The position numbers and the translations under genes were made by a program. Below, piece by piece: positions 12,891 through 23,560 of a stretch of DNA of 25,014 nt. Position 1 is the stretch's first letter, and every line of letters begins with the position of its first letter. The notes below the pieces were generated by a model. The model had not been told where the DNA came from and searched no databases. It saw only the letters and a program-made list of their open reading frames with translations. This DNA is from Azolla pinnata (Eukaryota > Streptophyta > Polypodiopsida > Salviniales > Salviniaceae): NCBI GenBank assembly GCA_037176905.1, contig JBBBWG010003659.1:1-25014 (forward strand), read 5' to 3'.

Positions 12891-13144
12891 GAAATTGAAG
12901 AAAATTAATGAGAAGAAATGATCGTGGGAAAATCAGAATGAAGACAAAGAAATTTATTTAAACCATTNNNNNNNNNNNNNNNNNNNNNNNNNNNNNNNNN
13001 NNNNNNNNNNNNNNNNNNNNNNNNNNNNNNNNNNNNNNNNNNNNNNNNNNNNNNNNNNNNNNNNNNNGAAATTGAAGAAAATTAATGAGAAGAAATGATC
13101 GTGGGAAAATCAGAATGAAGACAAAGAAATTTATTTAAACCATT
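12891..13144. repeat. 77-bp direct repeat flanking the assembly gap
   Basis: Positions 12891-12967 and 13068-13144 are identical base for base (both start GAAATTGAAGAAAATTAATG and end TTTAAACCATT). They abut the 100-N run exactly on both sides. This is what two overlapping contig ends joined by a fixed-size gap would look like. Confidence 0.95.
12968..13067. other. Assembly gap, 100 N
   Basis: One hundred consecutive N, the conventional placeholder for a gap of unknown size. It falls within the tandem-repeat island, a typical place for assembly breaks. Confidence 0.99.
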
Positions 13145-13705
13145 ATTGAGTTGATTGAAAATAGACAAACTGAAGCAAATTAATGAGAACATGCGATCGC
13201 GAGCAAAATGGAATTCGAGACATGCAAATCTGATTAAATCATTATTCAGAGTAAATTAAAACAAAATAATGAGAATAATATGATTGTGAGAAAATGGGAA
13301 TCGATGCAGACAATTCTAATTAGGGCATCAATTTGATTATTTCGATTGATTGAAATCATACAAATTGAAAAAAAAATCAGCGAGAATAGACGATCATGGG
13401 AATGGAGATACTAGAACTTAATCAAAGCACTATCGATTTGATTATTCAAGTTAATTGAAACCAGACAAATGGAAGCAGATTAACAAGAACAGACGATCGT
13501 CAGAAAATCAAAATCGAGCCTTTATCGATCAGATTCCTCCAATCAATCAAAATCAAACAAATCGAATCAGATTAATGAGCAGGCAGAAGCGATCGTCAGC
13601 AGATCGACGGAGCCAGCAGGCAACTGAGCAGATTAAACTAAACGGACGGGGATCAGAGATCGAACAACGGGATTAAAATCACCAGATTGAATCATGACTT
13701 GAAGA

Positions 13706-13743
13706 AAACAGAAACAGAAACAGAAACAGAAACAGAAACAGAA
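13706..13743. repeat. AAACAG hexanucleotide microsatellite
   Basis: Five to six tandem AAACAG units followed by GAAGAAGAG. It lies about 170 bp before the PPD4 start codon, in the likely promoter or leader. Confidence 0.9.
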
Positions 13744-13824
13744 GAAGAGATCATCACAAAAACAGAAGAAGAAAATGATGAACAAAAGCAAATCAAACAA
13801 AATGAAATCCCGAGCATGAAAATC

Positions 13825-13871
13825 CCTTCCCTATCTTCTTCTTCTTCTTTCTTCCTTCTTCTTCTTCTGTA
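13825..13871 (+). promoter_or_regulatory. Pyrimidine-rich TTC tract (Y-patch-like) of PPD4
   Basis: A nearly pure C/T tract with repeated TTC sits 40-85 bp upstream of the PPD4 ATG. Such tracts are common in plant core promoters and 5' leaders. No clear TATA box is visible at a fixed distance. Its role here is inferred from position only. Confidence 0.45.
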
Positions 13872-13911
13872 GTTTCTGATCTCCGACAGGTTCTGATCTT
13901 CGACAGCAGCG

Positions 13912-16900
13912 ATGGCGGATCGGTTCGCGCCTTCCGCTTCCCCTCCTTCCTGTTCCCCTTCCGCCGAGGTCCTGTGCTCCTCAATCCCGTACCATATCCA
14001 GAACAATGTGCACAAGATAGCGACGGTGACGATGAAAACGAAGAGGAAGAGCCCCTCGCCTCCTTCCGTTCCCTCTCAGTACAACGGCATGAGCTGTTTG
14101 CAGCAGTTCAGGGTTTGCAGCCAGAAGTCGAGATACCCGTCAGAATCGGGGGTTTGTAGCCAGAAGTTAAGATTTCCGTCGCAATCGGAGTCATGTACAT
14201 CAGCGTCCTCGTCCTCTTCCTCGTCCTTGTCTTCATCAGTATCTTCCCTTTCTCCGTCTCCTTCTCTGTCTTCTTCGAAGGTCTCCGTTGAAATTGGCAG
14301 GCGGACAATGCTCTTAGCAGGCCTCATGTTCAGCTATGTGGTGTCTCGTGCTGAGGATGCGTTGGCCGTGAAACAGATCCTTCTCGCTGGAAGAGTTCCT
14401 GGACTTTCTCCCCCCGATGAAAATGGTAAGAGATCTTCAATAGTAAAGAACCGCCTTGTATGTATGCTTGAAACTCTTGTGGGATCAGTTCAAAGGTGAA
14501 GTCATCTCTTCTGTATTTGCTATCTTTGTGTATGTTCTACCTATAAAGCGTCCATTTCTAGAAAGCTTTCAAGTTTTGTTTGTGCATCCACTCTATCTCC
14601 CTGATGGAAATGCCTCCATCACAAAGTAACATTGCCTTATGCTTTAACCTCTACTAAATCTGTTCAACGCTGGAACTGTTTGTTCTGTATTGTTATCACT
14701 GTGTATTAAAAAGACAAGCTGCCGTTGTTGGGAAGCTTTCAAGTTTTGTTTGTACATATGGCTAGTTAAGGATTATAAAAAACCTCTCTGCTGTATTTGT
14801 TGACAGTGGGAATACCAAGGTTAGAGTTTGGAAGAGGCATTACATGAAAACACCCAGGCTACAGATAAGGATGTAACCTGATAGTTCATATACCATTTTG
14901 CATTCTGTTGAATGTGTCCTAGAAGCAATATTTAAATCTGTCGATAGAAACAAAATCTTTTCTGTCGTGGTTGAATCAATGCAACGCCCCTGGTTTTATC
15001 CATGTTAAAAGGTTGAGGTGTTTTCGTGCTTTTCTTTCAGCTTTTCTACCATTTAACAAGGCAAACCTACTTCAGTATTTTGTTGAACTCATCATCTGAT
15101 GAAAATTGTTTGTCTTTCGGTGGTCACTGTATGGATGAGTCAGCCTATACCCATGAATGGTCCCAAAATAGAGTGGAAGTGGTCATTCCACGTTTCAAGA
15201 ACATGTTGGTGGTAACAAATGCCAGTGAATGGCCATTATAGACTTCATTGCTTCTCGAAAGCAATGTCCACACTCAATTCTCTAAAGTCTATGTAACCGT
15301 GAGGATATCTTTGAGACAGTTCCTAAAGTGGATTTAGGAAAGCATCTTTGAGGCAGTCTATGTGACTGTGATTTGGCTAAAATCAATTGGGAATTACCCA
15401 GATGTTATCAGCCATAGTTTCCGCAATCGCATATGAATGCTCCTGATGATGAGTTTGTGCAAGGAGAGACCGGACTACATGAAGAAAGATGGACCAGGGC
15501 ATGGTGGTGCCGGACTAATGGCGCAAGTGGAAGCTCTTTGTCTTCTTTTAATTTTGTTTTCGCTGGAACTGTGAACTTAGTAGTGGAACAGTATACCAGA
15601 GGTGTGCCAGAAGGTACCCAGAGATGGGGTGTGTGTGCATGCATGTAGAAAGGCTTGTGCTGATATGTATGTAGGAACCTAAGCTTAAAGCATCTGCGTT
15701 TGTGCGAGTGTATAAATGGAAGTGCTTAGGAGAATGTTTTATATAGAGAATACCTCTGACAGTTAAAAATAATGTTGTGGAGGGGTAACCCTTTAAACAC
15801 ACATTCCTTCCTCTTTTAAGACCATTTGTATGGGAGGCTACTCCCTCACCCTACATATATTTCTCCATCAGGGGCCGTTGGAATGTAAATTGAGCTAGAG
15901 AGTGAAATTCCACTATCTTCTCCTTCACTTCTCCTTGACATCCCGATGAGTAGAGGAAGAGCCACTGTCATATTCCCCCTCCCCAACATACTTGGCACTG
16001 TTGACTACTACTGACAGACGGCTGGATTCATGTGTCGATATTGACCAAGTCCAAGGAAGTAGCGTGATGATGGGGATACATACATACATATGTTTGAGGC
16101 TTAACAGAACAATTTGGATCATCACAGTTATTCACAAGGTTTTATCCAAGAAGTTGAGTTGAGATACATGAAGTATGCGAAATAGAAATGTTGGTTCTAC
16201 TGTATGCTTTAGTTGATGTCAGATGAATCGGCTGATTTGTACTTGAAATGCCATTTCTCAGGTCTTAGGACATATCGTCGACCAGATGAAAAATCAGGTG
16301 GCCATGGAGTGGGTTGGAGTCCAATTATTCCATATTCTTTCAAAGTTCCAGATGATTGGGAGGAGGTGAGCCATGGATGCATATCGTTTTGCTGAGTCAA
16401 TTGTGTCTTTTGTTCTGGATCGGCAATATAGAAATAAGAAACCTGTATTGTATGGTGTCTCATGTTAGAAACCAAGTAGGATGCAAAAAAAAGGACTCTT
16501 CATTAGATTTAGGATATGCATGGACAAATGCATTGTAAATATGGGTTTCAAAAGTGTATTGATTAAGCTTTTTGAGGTGGGCTTTGAGGTTGCTGCATCA
16601 TTGATTTAGACAAGCGTGAGTAGTTTTTAAACATGAAATTCTGAAAGTTCTCTTGAAATGAAAAAAAATTGAATAGATCTAAGCAGACTCTTACGCCATA
16701 TAAGCCTCCCCTGACATCTCATTTAACATTGTAGGTTCCAGTGTCAATTGCTGATCTTGGCGGAACCGAGATTGATTTAAGATTTTCAAATCAGAAGGAA
16801 GGGAATTTGAGTGTCGTTGTGGCACCTGTTTTGAGATTTTCAAGCGGTAGATAGAAATACCAATAACTTCATTTTACAACAGTTCACATATAACTGGATT

Positions 16901-18065
16901 TACTAAAATGGAATGTCACTGTTCGAATCGATCTTGGTTATTCTATTCTTAGCAAGGGGACGATCTCAGTTCGATTCCAAAACGTCTCTCAAATAACCTG
17001 ATATTTGGGTCTTTGTTGTAGACTTGGGAGACAATGCAACAATTGAGAAGGTTGGACCACCGGAGAAAGTCATAGATGCGTTTGGACCAGAAGTTGTCGG
17101 TCAAAATGTAGAAGGGCAGGTTACGGATATGGAAGTTTCTGAATTTGACGGGAGGACATATTACTTCTATGAGCTGAAAGTGCCACATGTTCTTATCACT
17201 GCAACTGCGGCAGGAAACAGACTTTACTTGCTGACTGTCAGTGCAAATGGTATGTCATTCTCTTATTCTTCAATATAACCAAGGACTTTGGCCTGCTATC
17301 ATCTATATACTGTATGGCCACAAAGTACGAAAATTGGCTAGTCTCCATGTTTTGCACCTCCAAGGGATTTTACCTCACCATGTGCATGTAGTGTACACTC
17401 TAGCAAAGGGCCTCTAGAGCTATACCCTCTGAATTTGCTTCATTTGGAACAGATGATAGCTAGCTCATTTGCGGTGTATTCATGGTGGTATGATGTGCTC
17501 AACTATGTAAATTAGTGTACCACTGCAATGCGTCGGTCTTTTATCATGGAAACCACCTTAATTTCTTCCTACGGATCCTCCTGCTTACCTGATTTTCATT
17601 TAACTCATCTGTGATTGTGTATCTATTGTTGTAAATGATAATATGTACACACATGGGATCTCTCTATAGGGAATATCTTACTTACCCATTCCAACCTTAC
17701 TAAGGGCCAAAAGCCTGAGCATGGTATGCACTCCACGACACTTTTTGTATAGGTTCCTTGTGTGATACCAAAGAAAGCTTTCTGAAAGCGACAGAGCATA
17801 AGAATGTCCTGGCAGATGTTTTGGACATTTTTGTTGCCATTCATTTTTTAATAATTGGTCGGTGGAGGCATGAAAACTCTGGAATAACGAGAGTATTACT
17901 TCTGTTTGTGAAGCTGAACCATATCCATGTTGTGCTTATGTAGTTATAAATGCTCTAAGAGTGCTAAGGTATTTACTTGTTTCTCATTTTTTCCCTGCAG
18001 CTAGGCAATGGAAGAAATATAGCGCAGAATTGAAACAAATAGCGGGGTCTTTTCGAGTAGGTTGA
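13912..18065 (+). CDS. PPD4: PsbP domain-containing protein 4-like, thylakoid lumen (5 exons)
   Basis: Coding exons: 13912-14425, 16262-16365, 16735-16846, 17022-17249, 18001-18065, all with GT-AG introns, giving 340 aa. Residues 1-125 are Ser/Thr-rich and carry few acidic residues, consistent with a chloroplast transit peptide. They are followed by GRRTMLLAGLMFSYVVSRAE with an ALA cleavage site near residue 152, a twin-arginine lumen signal. The mature part carries the PPD4 hallmarks: KQILLAGRVPGLSPPDENG, RTYRRPDEKSGGHGVGWSP, SIADLGGTEIDLRF, AFGPEVVGQNVEGQV, PHVLITATAAGNRLYLLTV and a final GSFRVG. PsbP-fold proteins are lumenal and linked to photosystem assembly or function, but the exact role of PPD4 is not established to my knowledge. 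The N-terminal region is longer than in Arabidopsis and includes a 13-residue tandem duplication. Start chosen as the first ATG of the open frame; a later in-frame ATG (for example residue 41) cannot be excluded. Confidence 0.93.
14111..14188 (+). repeat. 39-bp in-frame tandem duplication in PPD4 transit region
   Basis: Units 14111-14149 and 14150-14188 match at about 32 of 39 positions. They encode VCSQKSRYPSESG and VCSQKLRFPSQSE (residues 68-80 and 81-93). They lie in the targeting region, before the mature PsbP domain. Confidence 0.9.
14426..16261 (+). other. PPD4 intron 1 (1.8 kb)
   Basis: The donor is AATG/GTAAGA and the acceptor TTTCTCAG. The intron contains a 21-bp direct repeat AAGCTTTCAAGTTTTGTTTGT at 14563 and 14733, and a degenerate near-duplication around 15288-15375 (TCTTTGAGACAGT, then TCTTTGAGGCAGT). 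Two open frames of 71 codons (15026-15241, 15433-15648) look like nothing I know. An old transposon remnant is possible but not shown. Confidence 0.8.
17250..18000 (+). other. PPD4 intron 4
   Basis: A GT-AG intron of 751 bp (donor AATG/GTATGT, acceptor TTCCCTGCAG). I see no gene or repeat in it. Intron 2 (16366-16734) and intron 3 (16847-17021) are likewise plain. Confidence 0.85.
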
Positions 18066-19390
18066 ATTGGATTCGTCAAATGGAATTTGACTTACTCTGT
18101 TTCGACAATGAAAGGAAGCTTCTCATCTTTCATCTGTAACATCCTCGGCAAGGAGGTTTTGTATTATTTGTGAAATTCATTAAAAGTAGACTATTATTTA
18201 TGAAATTCGATATATAAATAACACGTTTTAAGTGTAAAAACACAACAATTTACCTTATTACTCAAAAATCTCGGCTTCATACCAATTGGCTGATCAGCAA
18301 CTTGGTATCAATTAAAAAATGAGGTCTCCTACAAACACAAATCATGTGCACTAAATGGGTAAGAAAAACAGTTAATTTAACACATCCATCAGCCTGAGGC
18401 CCCTCCATGAAGCAGAACGGAGCAGAGTTTAAAGGTATAGTTTAAAGGAGCAGAGTTTGAAGGTATATCACATAATTTGCAGAGCAGTGTACGTATAGCA
18501 ATCAACATAAATTACTGTTGGATTGCGGGTTTATTACGAATGCCATAGATTAAGAAGAATGTCAGACATCGCTAATATAAGAACTTGTGCCACTCCGACA
18601 AGCTTGACCGGTTAAGATTTCATCAAATACAATGCTACATTGTATTAGGGTGCCTCTTTTTCCACTGGGCTGGAGCTGAACCTTTTATGTTCAAAACCGT
18701 AAGCTCTGGTGGATAAGTGTGTCCTTCAAATGGAAAGATACTGATCAGTGTCAACCAAAATGTTCCCTCAATCTTTTCTCATTCCAGATGGAGGAATTCA
18801 GATCTTTAGAAAAAACATATACATTATTCACCACCATTGGTGGCGGTCTCTAAAGGCATTGTCTGATCTATTAGTTGTCAGCTTCCCTGTCAGGTTTCTC
18901 TCATTTACAGAAAACTATAATTCTCTCCTGTTAAAATGAGCAAAACAACGCATCCCGTAGGGGTTTCCTCATCCACGCAAGTTATTGTGATCACTAGTCA
19001 TAATCAACTTGGACTGTGCAGAAGAGCTTTAGCTCTCAGGGAGATGCCTGCAAAGTGAGTCTAAACACTTCTTTATGACCTACAAAAAGGAGAGAATACA
19101 CCATACAGTTTCATCTATTTAGGAATCAAGCTTCCTCGTGAAGAGAAAAAAAACACCGTACCATTTATAACTGCTTTATACATAAATGACTCAGTGATAC
19201 CTCTGTTTAAAGTGTCAGATGAGGTTTTAATGGCACAGCATAAATACATGTAATATCAAGTGTAGCACTTGGATTACATCCCCTTCTGAATTCCAAATTC
19301 TGAATACGCTATTTCTGCCTACTTTTGGAACTCACTGGAATGTAAGGGAATTCATTATTGCCATGATTACACAGCAGACTCGTTTCTGCA
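18066..19390. other. Convergent intergenic region, PPD4 and GID4 3' ends
   Basis: The two stop codons face each other across 1.3 kb that must hold both 3' untranslated regions. No coding frame is supported. A 28-bp-period duplication occurs at 18419-18467 (GGAGCAGAGTTTAAAGGTATA, then a copy with one change). A possible minus-strand AATAAA for GID4 lies at 18530-18535 but is far from its stop codon, so it is weak evidence. Confidence 0.6.
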
Positions 19391-22300
19391 TCATGCAAAC
19401 TGGTAGGATGCAAAGCAATATCCACTTTGCCCCTCCATAAGTGTCTTTAACTCAAGCTTTTGAAAAGGACTGCAATGCAAGGATATTCATTAATGTCATT
19501 AAACCTTCTTGAAGCAAGCACCAGTTGTCCAGAAAAAGACTGATGGTTTTTTTTTTTTGAACTACCATACCTGCTGTTTGGATCATAATAGAAGCCATGA
19601 ACTGAGCCATCACTACGAGAAAAACATACATAATAAAATCCCGCAATCGTCAAACCACATTCTGCACCAACATTCACAAAGAACTTTTCCTTCCATCTCT
19701 GCAGAACAATTTTTATATGAATTTAGCTTCCAAGGTCTACCTGTCTAACAGCTTCCAAAACAATCTATATGAACTACATACAATATTATGTACCACAGTT
19801 TCAGGGAGTCATTGTAAAAAGAACCATTTATGATGCACGTACTGTAAAAATGTGTCACTATGAAGTGTGTTGGGACACCTGTGATGGGGACGATTGGCCA
19901 TTTCTCTTGATGGTTCTATAATACATTACAAACTAAAGTTTTCCAATATTATTCACAAATCCTCTTTTTACACCCTAAAATTTCATGAATTCAAGCTCTC
20001 CACTGAATCTATATAATCAATGTGGCCTCCCATCTTGCTCACAACTATGAGCTCCCTAAGTTTCTACATCTGTTTACACTTGTCTAAGGCACTAGAATTA
20101 ATGGATAGAGAATCCATACTTGAATATACCAATAATGCACTTGTACTTGATAACTCCTTAGTGACTTGATTGAATTCTTTTTCTGTTGGCTAGAGTTGAT
20201 TTCTATTCCATTTTGTGGTTGGGTCTTCTGCCTATCACGGTAGCCAAATATTATTCCCTGATGTAATACTAATTCATTCCCTTGGACGATCCCCTCTAGC
20301 CTTCCTGGAAAATATCACCTTTATTAAAATTGCCAGTCTTGGACATTCATATATACTGTTACTACATTCCCTCATAACCTTCAAGTTTCATATTTCATAA
20401 CCTTCAAGTTTTTTTATTTTTTACTCGAAACATACCATCACAGGCTGATTATTTCAACACAAGCATAGATTTACCATGAAGAAATAAGGGTAATTAGCTA
20501 AATCCAGTGAACGTCCACCATCTTTCTGCACATCTGCCTGCACAAACAGTACAAGCAATACATACCTTAGAAAAAGAAACACACCCTGTATCAAAACTGG
20601 TCGGCTTCAAAGTTAAGCAGCAGATACATTTATCAAGCTGATATAAACGAGAATATCTCCTATGAATATGCTCCCAACATAGATTTTAAACTCTTACATA
20701 CACGTACGCATATAATGAAATTGGAATGGTATATTGTAAAGCTACTTATGTGCCCATTTCCAAAAATTCTTGCTATTCTTGCCTCTGCCATGAGCAGTGA
20801 TACATCTGAATAATATTAATTGTACTCGCATATCCCATGTATATTTAGAGGATTTATACAGCTATATTGCGACCAAAAACATCCTTAAGAAACAAACAGC
20901 GATGCCTATTTGATGAAACTAGGAACCATTTCCTTACAACCCCTTTCACATTCAAAATTTCAAAATTTCAAATTTCCCCCTTCTGCACAGAAAATTCCTG
21001 AGAAAACATATTTACATGCTTTGTCAGTTAATGAGACAGGACAAACCATTACTGATTATATTATGAATGTTTTAACACTTGGCATTCCTCTAACATATGA
21101 CGCAGTTGCCTACATGACCAAATTAATTTACCATCACAACATACAAACATTTTTCCTTTATTACTACTATCAATCAACTCATTTGAATGAAACATACTTT
21201 CCTTTTACATGTACTTCTAGAATTTGACAGAAATCGTACCATTAATATAAAAAGGAATATAAACTAGTTTACTAACCCGAAGAGGTTCAAATGCAGGAAA
21301 TTGTGACCAATACTGCACATCTGTTTCTCGACTACAATAAGCATCAGGGTTAGATTTGCTCGTCACTTGTCTCACTATTGGAGAATGAACAAATTCAAGT
21401 CGACTTACTCTGCATCCCATTGGCCAGTATAAAAAGTGTAATTTCTATTGTCAACTATTTCACCCTCCCAAAATGTTACCACCTGGAAACAACGAGATAG
21501 TCAACAGTAAATTCAAAGAAAAGCAATGAGGAAACAATGCTCTCTATAGAACCTCAATACATACAGGAATTTCTGCAGAGGGAACATTCAAAGCTTCCAT
21601 ACTACCACATAGATATCCTCGCTGGATGTCACAACCTTGAAGGCGCACCTTGACTTTCCATGCTTCATCCTTCCGAGCATTTGGTGTGTTTGTGACATTC
21701 TGAGTTCCTGCAAAAGCCTATGGGAGTGTTTAGATCTATTGAGGGTTTAAAAGGTGTTTTGAAGGTTGAGAACATAAATGGATATTTAACGCAATGAAAT
21801 ACAAACAGTGATCAGAAAACAATATTAGATGCCGTGGAAACCTCCTGTACCACGTGTTGTAACTAGGGCCTTGGCTATCAAGTTTCTGCCCTCATAAATA
21901 CCACAATCAGAAAACATTCAAACTGGATTACCATTTAACTTGGGCCATATTTTTATATGTATGTACCGAGAGAGACAGAGAGAGAGAGAGAGAGTAAGTA
22001 TTGGAAACAAGATATGAATAGATAATGGGGGAAGATAACAAAATCCACTTTAGACAGGGTCGAGAATGCATGAGGACATTTGCTTCACATAGCACATCCT
22101 TTTTGTTAGATGACCAAATGCTTATTACCATCTATAAGACCCTCGAACTTCCTGCATTGCAACAATCATACTAGTGCAGAATGGTGCACCCACCATTTGT
22201 ATGCTTACACACACGGAGGACAACTGACTTGAGCTCAAGAGGCAATTTGGTAACCAATGTTTGCTCAAGAGACAATCAGGAAAGTTTCCTTTTCATTTAT

Positions 22301-22421
22301 GTTTCTTGTAAAATATGAAAAAGTTGATGGTGAAACCCATCAGATTTGAATCCTTTATGAAACCCTCGTGTTTAGTTGCCACTACTAAGTTTGGAACCCT
22401 AGACAGACTGCCGGTGATAAG

Positions 22422-22453
<32 letters not shown>

Positions 22454-23476
22454 TTCCAATCAGTGTTTTTGTGGCACATCTGTTCTGAATACTGCCAATA
22501 TTCAATTAACTGTAATTTAGACAGAATTGAAAACTTAAACCAAAATAGTCAATAAGTTATAACATCTACCGTCCATGAAAACAGAAACTTCTTCTCTTTC
22601 CTTCAGGTCATTCAATCATGTCCTATGGCATCAACTCTTCAGAAGATTAAATGCAAAGCATAAAATGGAAAATCTCCTCTTCTTCTAATCTTCAATAGTT
22701 GGGAACCTATCTTCTTGATCCCTCCGGAATATTCTTTGAGCTATTATCCACGGATTTATCCTATTTTTTATCTCTTCTTCATTATCTACGAGGTTTTCCA
22801 TAATGTGATCGAGTTCTGTAATAACAGAATATATTTCTCTTTTGATAAAATTTTAGTTTATGATCTTTGCGGTTCTTCGTAAGGCTTTCAATTCTTTTCG
22901 GGCCATTGGATGAGTGAGGACATACAAACATCTGAACATTAAAGAAAAGTTTGATAGATGTTGATTTTGCTGTTTTGCACTTCCGAATAGAATAGAAAGG
23001 AAACTTTCGAATAATCTTCGTAACTCAATTCCAAATATGATAGAATTGAGAGATTAGAATCCCCTTCCAGCTCAGAAAATGTTTTCGTGCCCACAGACGA
23101 AAGTAATCTTCAGATCAGGCCTTTGCATTGCAATGCTTCCAATACGAGACGTCACCGTGGGCCTAACACCAAAGCACAAGCGAAACGGAGACCTTGATTT
23201 CTTCCGTCTCTTCCTTACTGCCACATATTCTACCCAAACTTGCCATTGAAACAGAAGTCTCAGCTCCCTCGGAAAAGAAAGGTTAAATCAAAAGGCTCCC
23301 TTTCTGGCGGTCGATCGATCGATCGATCGAGTATTACAGAAGAAGGAAGAACGACCAGTAGCGAAGCAGGAGGAGGAGGAAAGATGAAAGCAGAAGAAGA
23401 AGAAGAAGAAGAAGAAGAAGAATACCTGTCCGACTGTAAGGAAGGTGCAGGGAGGAGGAAGCGCTTGGCCGGGCAT
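19391..23476 (-). CDS. GID4: GID4 homologue, GID/CTLH ubiquitin ligase substrate receptor (7 exons)
   Basis: Coding exons in transcript order: 23426-23476, 21565-21717, 21409-21482, 21277-21331, 20475-20537, 19571-19698, 19391-19469, all GT-AG and joining in frame to 200 aa. The protein is a Vid24-type (vacuolar import and degradation) beta-barrel receptor. In yeast and human the family recognises N-terminal proline degrons for the GID/CTLH E3 ligase; the same role in plants is inferred. Visible family blocks, using plant homologues recalled from memory: FLTVGQ/AFAGTQNV, GCDIQRGYLCGSMEALNVP, VVTFWEGEIVDNRNYTFYTG, DVQYWSQFPAFEPLR, DGGRSLDLANYPYFFM, RWKEKFFVNVGAECGLTIAG, FYYVCFSRSDGSVHGFYYD, SPFQKLELK. 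The C-terminus (GYCFASYQFA) diverges from the angiosperm GFSFSSYEL type. The start MPGQALPPPC has a good context (GGAAGATGCC) and gives an N-terminus shorter than in Arabidopsis. The frame stays open upstream to an ATG at 23605, mostly through repeat, so that longer start is less likely. Confidence 0.92.
19699..20474 (-). other. GID4 intron 5
   Basis: Donor ATG/GTAAAT and acceptor TTCTGCAG on the minus strand, 776 bp. It holds a short tandem duplication around CATAACCTTCAAGTTT (about 20372-20412) and otherwise nothing recognisable. Confidence 0.85.
20538..21276 (-). other. GID4 intron 4
   Basis: Donor CGG/GTTAGT and acceptor TTTGTGCAG on the minus strand, 739 bp. The 105-codon plus-strand open frame here (20910-21227) resembles no known protein. 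Confidence 0.85.
23311..23331. repeat. GATC tetranucleotide run
   Basis: CGATCGATCGATCGATCGA lies inside GID4 intron 1. It is self-complementary, so it reads the same on both strands. Confidence 0.9.
23394..23422. repeat. GAA/TTC trinucleotide microsatellite
   Basis: About nine GAA units on the + strand. Seen from GID4 this is a TTC tract starting about 5 bases into intron 1. Confidence 0.95.
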
Positions 23477-23560
23477 CTTCCTCGAACTAAGGCTTCGTCG
23501 TCGTCTGCTGCGATGACATCTGACGAATGACGATGGTGGTGATGATGCCGGCGGGCACGA

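Larger units (their letters stand above)
12400..13640. repeat. Degenerate AT-rich tandem repeat, ~85-110 bp unit
   Basis: Successive units share the same order of elements: an ATTAAA-type lead and an ATTGATTTGATTATT-like stretch, then TTAATTGAAA, then ACAAA-TGAAGCAAATTAATGAGAA, then a GATCG-like word and GGGAAAATC. Unit leads lie near 12651, 12760, 12851, 12957 (repeated after the gap at about 13134), 13233, 13319, 13421 and 13517. Repeat character is weaker at 12400-12650. The units are diverged and variable in length, as in an old satellite. I cannot name the family. The last units grade into the PPD4 upstream region. Confidence 0.75.
21718..23425 (-). other. GID4 intron 1 (1.7 kb) with repeats at the donor
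   Basis: The donor reads GACAG/GTATTC on the minus strand and is followed at once by about nine TTC units (23395-23422 on +). The acceptor is CCCATAG before GCTTTTGCAGG. The intron also holds a GATC tetranucleotide run (about 23311-23331), a GA microsatellite (about 21968-21994) and a palindromic TGACGTCA at 22439-22446, which is a bZIP-type word of unknown relevance here. Confidence 0.85.

Noticed and set aside
13687-13872. Small open frame with repeated TETE residues before PPD4
   Set aside because: It is the translation of the AAACAG microsatellite plus the pyrimidine tract.
16920-16985. tRNA-like GTTCGAATCGA and GTTCGATTCC words in PPD4 intron 3
   Set aside because: They resemble a B box, but no matching A box, acceptor stem or cloverleaf can be formed nearby.
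902-23476. A functional cluster or novel system formed by the three genes
   Set aside because: Mediator, thylakoid-lumen and ubiquitin-ligase functions are unrelated, and each gene has its own promoter-like upstream region. Neighbourhood appears incidental.
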